Below, one piece after another: positions 1 through 5,152 of a DNA stretch of 5,152 bases. How positions within the stretch are numbered: the stretch's first letter is position 1; every line of letters starts with the position of its first letter. The stretch is from Verrucomicrobiales bacterium. Lineage in GTDB: Bacteria; Verrucomicrobiota; Verrucomicrobiia; Verrucomicrobiales; Akkermansiaceae. The notes beneath the pieces were generated by a model that saw only the letters and a program-made list of their open reading frames with translations, was not told the origin of the DNA and searched no databases. Position numbers and translations under genes: made by a program. The stretch covers positions 1 to 5,152 of the forward strand of contig DMYM01000060.1 in NCBI GenBank assembly GCA_003483645.1, in the 5' to 3' direction.

Positions 1-1754
1 CGGACCGGACTGCCGAAGGCGAAGTAGAACTCACCCCGCGGCCCGGTCTGCAGGTCGAAGCAGAAGGCATGGAATCCGCTGGTGAGCTCCCAGTCATTGT
101 TGAAGTTCTCGTAGTAGTCCGTCTCTCCATCGCCGTTGAAGTCATGGTAGCGCGTGATCTGGTCGTCCGCCACCGTGTAGATCACATCGTCCACGACAGT
201 AAGCCCCAGGGTTTCGTGCCCACCAGCTCCCACTCGTTTCCAGGTGAGCTCCTCCAGGTTTTCATCAATACCGCTGACGATCCAGACATCGCCATCCCAG
301 GTGCACACTGCCGCCCTGGAGGGATCGCTGAAAAAGTCGAAACCCCCGATGCGCATCTTCATTCCGTAGGGGTTCTGGTAGGGCACGGTCAACCGGTCGA
401 GAACGTAGGCAGCCTTCCCATCGTCCTTGGCCAGTTGCCCGGCGGTGGTCACGGTCTCGGTCCAGCGGGCAGGTCCGCCCTTCATGAGCAGGGTCAGATC
501 TTCCAGAGTCTCCGACACGCTCCCACTCCCGTAGATCACCTTGAAGTGCGCCATGCCCACGGGAATCTTCAGGACAATGCGGCCGTCTACCACGCCCGGT
601 TTCCAAGTGGCTCCCACGATCTGGAGCCCGGGAGCCCCCTTTTCATCAGCCAGCACCATCACCGCAGGCCGGGTGAACTTGCCTTGGATGGTCCGGGTGA
701 TGAGACCGTTCTCGAGAGCCGGGAGTTCCAGAACCGGATCCGCGCCCACCGTATAGCGCAGGACGGTCTTGTCTCCGTGCACATAAAGTCCCTTGTAGTG
801 AGCCTGGGCTTTGGGAAGGGGGCCGAGGGGCGGATACTTGCCGTCCTCCGGCACCCTTGGTTCGGCCAGGCTCCCCTGCGCGTTGGCCCAGCCCGGCGCA
901 GCCTGGTTGGTGAACACCTTGGCCCCGTTGTGGGAGGGGAACGCTCCGTGCCCTCCCGTGAAGGGGAGACCCTCCAGCTTCAGCCCGCCCTGCGTCCAGC
1001 CCGCCGCCATTCGCATGGTGTCCGCATCAAAAGCCACGCAGGCCGCTCCCTGGGCATCGAGCCGGATGATCTGGGCCCGGAAGGCCACGTTGTCTCCCCT
1101 GGGATCCTTGCCGACCCGCAGCGCGGTCCCCACGAAGTTGCCGAACTTCTGCGGCAGCGATCCCGACACCGGCTTGGCCGGAGGGGTGTTCGGGCCAACC
1201 GCCCCCGCGAAGACCTCCTGGTCCCACTTGATACCGCTCAGCTTCCCTGCGTCGTGAAAGAGCACCGAGGCAGGCACGGTCTGGAGCTTCCCGGCCGGGG
1301 ACATCCATTTCAACAGGCAACCTCCTCCCACGTCCGTATTGTGATACACGAGCCTGACGGGATGGGCCCCGGCCCGCAACTGCACTGTGCCGCTCTGCTG
1401 CTTCATGGGATGCGGCCCCCAGTTGTCGACCACAAGCTTGTCACCGACATGGAGCCGGGAACCGTCCTTTGAGTTGAGGGCAAAGAGGTAGCTCCCTGCC
1501 TTGGGGACCGTGATCGCACCGCTCCAGCGCACCATGAAGTTCTCGGCCAGCTTCGATCCGTGGAACTCACCCCTGCTCTGTGCAAAACTCACTGTCTTGT
1601 CGATCCGCACGAACCACGGATTCAGGCCCACCGGCACTTCGAATTCGTCCCCCAGCTTGTCCTCCAGTTTGAAGTATTCCCCGATGAGGCCCGGGGCAGC
1701 CGGGAGAGGGAGAGTCAAAAGGGCAAGGGTGAGAGTGGAGAGGATGTTCTTCAT
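1..1754 (-). CDS. Exported PA14 / DUF6797 / beta-propeller protein, 3' part beyond the window (partial)
   Basis: The open frame has 584 codons from an ATG at 1754 and no stop before the left edge, so the C-terminus is missing. Residues 1-20 form a signal peptide (MKNIL, a Leu-rich core, then LPAA before PGLIGEYF). Residues about 21-165 match a PA14 domain: GLIGEYF start, VRWSGAITVPKAGSYLFAL, KDGSRLHVGDKLVVDNWG, and an LRAGAHPVRLVYHN strand. Residues about 203-345 resemble DUF6797 (NFVGTALRVGK, DNVAFRAQIIRLD, VAFDADTMRMAAGW, GPLPKAQAHYKGLY). From about 450 a beta-propeller begins (TWDGDVWIVSGID, LGLTVVDDVIYTVADDQITR). A perfect EF-hand-like calcium loop lies at D538, N540, D542, E544, D546 and E549. 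From memory, full-length relatives are much longer and often end in a cytochrome c domain, which cannot be checked here. The start lies 4 bases after the upstream stop, with a GAAAG seven bases before the ATG. The family is not characterised enough to name a substrate; glucose/sorbosone-dehydrogenase-like propeller chemistry is only a possibility. Confidence 0.88.
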   Translation of the reverse strand, partial: MKNILSTLTLALLTLPLPAAPGLIGEYFKLEDKLGDEFEVPVGLNPWFVRIDKTVSFAQSRGEFHGSKLAENFMVRWSGAITVPKAGSYLFALNSKDGSRLHVGDKLVVDNWGPHPMKQQSGTVQLRAGAHPVRLVYHNTDVGGGCLLKWMSPAGKLQTVPASVLFHDAGKLSGIKWDQEVFAGAVGPNTPPAKPVSGSLPQKFGNFVGTALRVGKDPRGDNVAFRAQIIRLDAQGAACVAFDADTMRMAAGWTQGGLKLEGLPFTGGHGAFPSHNGAKVFTNQAAPGWANAQGSLAEPRVPEDGKYPPLGPLPKAQAHYKGLYVHGDKTVLRYTVGADPVLELPALENGLITRTIQGKFTRPAVMVLADEKGAPGLQIVGATWKPGVVDGRIVLKIPVGMAHFKVIYGSGSVSETLEDLTLLMKGGPARWTETVTTAGQLAKDDGKAAYVLDRLTVPYQNPYGMKMRIGGFDFFSDPSRAAVCTWDGDVWIVSGIDENLEELTWKRVGAGGHETLGLTVVDDVIYTVADDQITRYHDFNGDGETDYYENFNNDWELTSGFHAFCFDLQTGPRGEFYFAFGSPV

Positions 1755-1766
1755 GGTCTTACTTTC
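1755..1766 (-). promoter_or_regulatory. Ribosome binding site and translational coupling junction
   Basis: On the minus strand the TAA stop of the pentaheme gene (1761-1759) is followed by four bases and then the ATG of the PA14/DUF6797 gene at 1754. A GAAAG at 1766-1762 sits seven bases before that ATG and overlaps the last codon of the upstream gene. The spacing suits a weak Shine-Dalgarno site. The layout favours one transcript and coupled translation of the two proteins. Confidence 0.5.
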
Positions 1767-3783
1767 GGGAAAGGAATTGCAGATATTCGTAAACGGCCTC
1801 GAACTGCTTGTGGGAATCACCGTCGTAGAACTGAGTGAGAGGCGTTTTGCCGTCGAGCGCATACTTGGGCATGATCGTGCCGGGCCAGGCCCGGGGCGGA
1901 TCATTCATCCAGAGGTGGAAGTACTCGCGGGTGAGTCGCGCCCCGGCAGCACGCAGGTTCGGCCCTTCACCCTCAAAGACCGCAATGGCCGGTTTCTCCG
2001 CTATCCCGTGGCACGTTCCGCAGCTCAATCCACCTTCCAGCCCCGTCATGGCCTCGCCCACCTTGACCTTGGCGGGATCGAGAACCCCTCGCTCGTTATC
2101 CTCCGCGGAACGTCCCGCCGCATGGCTGAAACCGAGGGACAGATGACGCGCCCGGGCGGGAAAGGCAGGCATGCGGGCTGGAAGCCACTTGCGCACCTTG
2201 GGCTGGATCTCCCCCGCGAACAGTTTCGTCCGCCAGCCCGGACGCAGCTTCACCCCGAGGTGATTAAGCGGCGGGGGACCGGTCAGAATGGCGGGCTTTT
2301 CCTCGTCCACTGCACGCTCGGACGGCTTAAGATGGGAGACCTCCTCCGCGAACTTGTCCCACAGGGTCTCCTCCCCGTCCCGCGCGTGACAGGCATTGCA
2401 ACGCAAGCCGTGGTACTGCCGCTCCGCAAATTCAGCGGGAACCCACCGGGCCAGAGACTCGTTGTTGGATTCCTGGGAGAGGAAACCGGAGAGAGCCGCT
2501 TTTTCTCCCCCGGACAAATCGTAGTGCACCCCGGAACACTCTGCCGACTTGAGGGCGAAGAGGCCAATCCTGCTTCCTTCGCCCCTGGTCTCCCCCTTGC
2601 GCCGGTGGCAGTTGAAGCACCCGGCCGATCTGGCCAGGACCTGTCCCTTGACCGCATCTCCATCCAGGGAGGCGGCACCGGAATCCTCCCCCAGGGAGCG
2701 CAGGAAACCCGCCACCGCAGACGCTTCCTCCCCACTGAACTGAAAGGTCGGCATGCGGGTGCCCTCGTGAAATCTCGATGGGGTCCGCAGGAACTCTCCC
2801 AGTGCTCCCTCGCGGAACTTCGTGCCCACTCCTCCCAGACCGATGCGCTCTCCGTCTCCCTTCTGGTCCAGGGTATGACAGGCGATGCAGCCCTGCTGAT
2901 GAAAGATGTGTCCGCCCTCCCTGACCTGCGCCGGAGTTGCCGCAACACCCGCATGGAGCCCGGAAGAATCGGCAACGAGGTAAGCCGCAATGTGCGCGGC
3001 CTTCTCCTCCGCGCCTTCTCTCCGGAAGACCGCCGGCATGTGCGCCGAGGACCGGGACGCTTTCGGGTTACTGATCCACCTGGTGAGCCAGTCCTGCCGC
3101 AGGCGATTTCCAATCCCGTCCAGCGAGGGTGCCTTGAGGAGCAATTCCGGCATCACCGCCTTGGCACCGGAGTCATGACAGGATGCGCAGCGCTTTTCGG
3201 CCACCAGGCTACGACCCCGTCGGAAGGACCACTTCTTCTCCAGGGCGGCATCTTCCGGATCGTGGGTGAAGATAGTGGCCGGGACCGGTTCCCGGGCGAA
3301 GTCGCGCCCTTCCCAGAAAAGCCGCAAGGCGGCAACACCCTCCGGCGGCGGCGTATACTCCACCACAAACTCATGCTCCCCACTCCGCAGACGCTCGGAT
3401 TCGCTTGGCGTCCCGATGGCCGCAACCATGACCTCGCCATCAATGAGGGCCCTGGCCTGACCTGTCCCCTCAAGATGAAAAATCAGCCGGCTCCGTTTCT
3501 CGAGAACCAGCTTGCCTTCCCACCTGGCGATAAACGCTCCGGCCTGGAGGAAGGGTGAAACGCTCTGGCCGACGGGAACATGGAGCGCTACCAAACGAAC
3601 CGCCCGGGCATCGCTCCGGCCTGTGGAAGAGTCCAGGCGCAGGATCAACCCGCGCCTGCCCGCCGCCTCGGCCGGAGTCAGGGCCGACAGAAGCAGGACC
3701 ATCCCCCAACACACCCGAAGGAGAAGGAACGGAACAACGAACCGCTGTCCCTCACCTTGTCGATCCTGCACCGCGCCAAGCAT
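1759..3783 (-). CDS. Exported pentaheme c-type cytochrome with N-terminal PA14-like domain
   Basis: This is a complete gene of 674 residues from the ATG at 3783; a GTG two codons earlier (3789) is an alternative start. A hydrophobic stretch at residues 15-41 ending in PAEAA is the export signal, with an unusually long polar N-region. Residues about 44-176 look like a diverged PA14 domain (GLILRL start, ARALIDGEV, LRSGEHEFVVEY, ALRLFWEGRDF). Five CxxCH heme-attachment motifs follow: CASCH at 199, CIACH at 299, CFNCH at 389, CNACH at 462 and CGTCH at 588. Likely axial methionines sit in MP pairs at M249, M344, M538 and M638; the third domain has none. Domains 1, 4 and 5 share a G-x-(K/R)-L-(R/T) element and an aromatic helix between heme and methionine. 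The expected role is electron transfer in the periplasm, with hemes attached by the cytochrome c maturation system. It is the first gene of an operon with the PA14/DUF6797 gene. Its electron donor and acceptor are unknown, and I do not recognise a named family for the whole protein. Confidence 0.9.
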   Translation of the reverse strand: MLGAVQDRQGEGQRFVVPFLLLRVCWGMVLLLSALTPAEAAGRRGLILRLDSSTGRSDARAVRLVALHVPVGQSVSPFLQAGAFIARWEGKLVLEKRSRLIFHLEGTGQARALIDGEVMVAAIGTPSESERLRSGEHEFVVEYTPPPEGVAALRLFWEGRDFAREPVPATIFTHDPEDAALEKKWSFRRGRSLVAEKRCASCHDSGAKAVMPELLLKAPSLDGIGNRLRQDWLTRWISNPKASRSSAHMPAVFRREGAEEKAAHIAAYLVADSSGLHAGVAATPAQVREGGHIFHQQGCIACHTLDQKGDGERIGLGGVGTKFREGALGEFLRTPSRFHEGTRMPTFQFSGEEASAVAGFLRSLGEDSGAASLDGDAVKGQVLARSAGCFNCHRRKGETRGEGSRIGLFALKSAECSGVHYDLSGGEKAALSGFLSQESNNESLARWVPAEFAERQYHGLRCNACHARDGEETLWDKFAEEVSHLKPSERAVDEEKPAILTGPPPLNHLGVKLRPGWRTKLFAGEIQPKVRKWLPARMPAFPARARHLSLGFSHAAGRSAEDNERGVLDPAKVKVGEAMTGLEGGLSCGTCHGIAEKPAIAVFEGEGPNLRAAGARLTREYFHLWMNDPPRAWPGTIMPKYALDGKTPLTQFYDGDSHKQFEAVYEYLQFLSRK

Positions 3784-3798
3784 CCGCACAGGCTACTC

Positions 3799-3804
3799 AT
3801 AATA
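3799..3804 (-). promoter_or_regulatory. Candidate -10 element for the pentaheme operon
   Basis: On the minus strand the sequence reads TATTAT, five of six matches to TATAAT. No good -35 lies 16-18 bases upstream; the nearest TTGGAT is only 14 bases away. If it is used, transcription would begin near 3792. That leaves a leader of only 3 bases before the GTG at 3789 or 9 bases before the ATG at 3783. Translation would then be nearly leaderless, or would start downstream at the ATG at 3702. Confidence 0.3.
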
Positions 3805-3832
3805 TGTCCGTTGATTCGATCCAAGCGCGACC

Positions 3833-3861
3833 TTGACGGTAATGATCGTTTGTCTTTAACT
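3833..3861 (+). promoter_or_regulatory. Candidate sigma70-like promoter for the PSCyt1/DUF1587 gene
   Basis: TTGACG at 3833-3838 matches the -35 consensus at five of six positions. A 17-base spacer then leads to TTAACT at 3856-3861, a weak -10 with three of six matches. Transcription would start near 3868 and leave a leader of about 30 bases before the ATG at 3898. The -35 and spacing are good, but the -10 is poor, and promoter consensus in this phylum is not well established. Confidence 0.35.
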
Positions 3862-3897
3862 GCCCAACGCTGAGTCCCCCAGATGTAACCCGATAAG

Positions 3898-5152
3898 ATG
3901 AAGCGTTTTATTTCCGGCCTCCTTGCCGCCTCAGCCATGGGACTGGGCCTCGCCTGGTCGGCTCCTCCTGAGGACTTTGCCACCCTTGGAAAAGAATACC
4001 ACTCCACTATCCTCCCACTCCTGAGTCGTTATTGCCTCGACTGCCACGACGAGGCCTCAAGCAAGAAGGGTGAACTCGATCTCGAACGCTTCACGGGTCT
4101 TGCCGAAGTGAGGAAGAACATCAAGACATGGCAACACGTCGTAGCCCAGCTCGAGAACGGAGAAATGCCTCCGAAAAAGAAAAACCGCAAACCGCCGAGC
4201 GAGGCGGAACGCGCCGTCCTGATCGGGTGGGCAAAGCGCTACCTCGACACCGAAGCCCTCGCCCAGGCGGGAGATCCCGGTCCCGTTCTCCTCCGCCGTC
4301 TGAGCAATTCCGAGTACACCTACACGGTGCGGGATCTCACCGGTGTCTCCTCGCTCGATCCCGCCCGGGAGTTTCCGGTCGACAGTGCGGCCGGAGAGGG
4401 ATTCACGAATACTGGCGAGGCACTCGTGATGTCACCTTCGCTGGTCGAGAAGTATCTGGCCGCCGCTAAGGAAATCGCAGCGCACGCGGTGTTGCTGCCG
4501 GATGGAATCGGCTTCTCCGCATTCACCACGCAACGCGACAAGACCAACGAACTGATGGCTCGCATCCAGGAAATCTACCGCAATTACACCATCCAGGGCA
4601 AAGGCGCCCCGGTGAATCTGCAGGGCATCAAGTTCAACACCAATCAGGGCGGTCTCCTCCCCATCGAACGATACCTTGCCGCTACCCTGGGCGGATCACG
4701 GGACGGGCTCAGCCCGAAGTATCTCGCCCTGCTGGAAGATTCCCTCGCCGGGAATGATGGACCCGGGGCGCCGGTTCTCGACCCCCTTCGGGCCCGTTGG
4801 CGCAAGACCTCCGTCAACGAGGTCGCAACCCTCACCGCCGAGGTGGGAACGTGGCAGAAGGCCCTCTGGAAATTCAGTAGTATTGGACACATTGGCCGCG
4901 CCGGCGGACCAACGAGATGGCTGGAGCCGGTAACACCAATCCAATCGAGCCAGGAATTCTCAATGGCTCTCACGGATCCCGGTAACGGAGAAGACCTCAC
5001 CATCTACCTGGCTGCCGGAACGGCGGGGGACGGAGACGATGGCGACCACGTGCTCTGGAAAAAACCCCGCCTCCGGATGGCGGGACAGCCGAACATTCCC
5101 CTGCGCGATGTGGCAAGCCTGCAACAACGCCTCGACAATTACCGCAGCGAGA
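3898..5152 (+). CDS. Exported PSCyt1 / DUF1587 planctomycete-type cytochrome protein (partial, 3' end beyond the window)
   Basis: An open frame of 418 codons runs off the right edge. The ATG at 3898 is the first start after an in-frame TAA at 3886. Residues 1-21 form a signal peptide (MKRFISGLLAAS, core AMGLGLAW, cleavage near WSA). Residues about 34-115 match planctomycete cytochrome c (PSCyt1): ILPLLSRYCLDCHDE with C46, C49 and H50 for heme, KGELDLERF, and GEMPP with likely axial M90. Residues about 130-195 match DUF1587: LLRRLSNSEYTYTVRDLTGV, FPVDSAAGEGFTN, and SPSLVEKYLAAAKEIA. A mostly helical middle (about 205-345) follows. Then comes a probable beta-rich module at about 365-410 (DLTIYLAAGT, GDGDDGDHVLWKKPRL). 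In this family DUF1595, DUF1592, DUF1588 and DUF1585 normally follow, and they would lie beyond the window. The biochemical function of the family is unknown. It is read away from the pentaheme operon and shares its intergenic control region. Confidence 0.9.
   Translation, partial: MKRFISGLLAASAMGLGLAWSAPPEDFATLGKEYHSTILPLLSRYCLDCHDEASSKKGELDLERFTGLAEVRKNIKTWQHVVAQLENGEMPPKKKNRKPPSEAERAVLIGWAKRYLDTEALAQAGDPGPVLLRRLSNSEYTYTVRDLTGVSSLDPAREFPVDSAAGEGFTNTGEALVMSPSLVEKYLAAAKEIAAHAVLLPDGIGFSAFTTQRDKTNELMARIQEIYRNYTIQGKGAPVNLQGIKFNTNQGGLLPIERYLAATLGGSRDGLSPKYLALLEDSLAGNDGPGAPVLDPLRARWRKTSVNEVATLTAEVGTWQKALWKFSSIGHIGRAGGPTRWLEPVTPIQSSQEFSMALTDPGNGEDLTIYLAAGTAGDGDDGDHVLWKKPRLRMAGQPNIPLRDVASLQQRLDNYRSE

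Larger units (their letters stand above)
3784..3897. promoter_or_regulatory. Divergent intergenic control region
   Basis: About 110 bases separate the start codons of the two outward-facing genes, so both transcription units must begin here or inside the flanking genes. The stretch is visibly richer in A and T than the coding DNA around it, as expected for promoters. I see no convincing inverted-repeat operator, riboswitch or hairpin. Candidate promoter elements for each direction are listed separately. Confidence 0.6.

Noticed and set aside
69..1472. Long plus-strand open frame of 467 codons
   Set aside because: It is antisense to the PA14/DUF6797 gene, whose minus-strand frame shows a signal peptide and recognisable domains. 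The plus-strand translation is rich in Gly, His, Pro and Arg with no domain signature, which is typical of antisense frames in GC-rich DNA.
2283..3113. Minus-strand 276-codon frame inside the pentaheme gene
   Set aside because: It is an out-of-frame shadow on the same strand, with Arg/Ser/Pro-rich low-information sequence and no motif.
1501..3558. Very long plus-strand open frame of 685 codons
   Set aside because: It is almost entirely antisense to the pentaheme gene. Five CxxCH motifs, four Met-Pro ligands and a signal sequence lie in the minus frame. The plus-strand product has no motifs or signal peptide and would overlap two convincing genes.
3784..3897. Possible operator palindrome or small RNA in the intergenic region
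   Set aside because: I looked for inverted repeats and terminator-like hairpins and found only short, imperfect matches such as GATC-type words, which are expected by chance.
3678..4007. Minus-strand 109-codon frame across the intergenic region
   Set aside because: It overlaps the signal-peptide regions of both divergent genes and shows no domain or ribosome binding site; the flanking genes explain the DNA better.
4128..4469. Plus-strand 113-codon frame, very Arg-rich
   Set aside because: It is a shifted frame of the PSCyt1/DUF1587 gene, whose own frame shows the heme motif and DUF1587 through this stretch.
4644..5003. Minus-strand frames of 82 and 119 codons
   Set aside because: They are antisense to the continuous PSCyt1/DUF1587 reading frame and have no recognisable features.

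Overview
The window is GC-rich and looks like chromosomal DNA of a Verrucomicrobia or Planctomycetes (PVC) bacterium, most probably verrucomicrobial. This rests on domain architecture alone. All three genes encode exported proteins of types that are expanded in that group: PA14 plus DUF6797 plus beta-propeller proteins, PA14-like multiheme c-type cytochromes, and PSCyt1/DUF1587 'planctomycete cytochrome' proteins. No mobile element, RNA gene, CRISPR array or repeat was seen.

Layout. Positions 1-1754 hold the N-terminal 584 codons of a minus-strand gene that runs off the left edge (PA14, then DUF6797, then the start of a propeller). Directly upstream of it on the same strand, four bases away, is a complete gene at 1759-3783 for a five-heme c-type cytochrome with an N-terminal PA14-like domain. 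The two form a tight operon read right to left. A divergent intergenic stretch of about 110 bases (3784-3897) carries plausible promoters in both directions. From 3898 to the right edge runs the first 418 codons of a plus-strand gene for a PSCyt1/DUF1587 cytochrome protein. There is no gene-free stretch longer than 300 bases.

How the genes may work together. At least two of the three proteins carry covalent heme motifs (CxxCH), and the third belongs to a family that often has a cytochrome c domain in the part missing here. All three have N-terminal export signals. The simplest reading is a periplasmic or envelope redox module. In it, a propeller or DUF1592-type protein would act on an unknown, perhaps carbohydrate-linked, substrate, and the pentaheme protein would carry electrons. 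PA14 domains in two neighbours hint at glycan or surface binding. The substrate, the reaction and the electron acceptor cannot be read from the sequence. The most distinctive details are the pentaheme protein's third heme domain, which has lost its axial methionine, and the shared PA14-like fold in the two operon partners.
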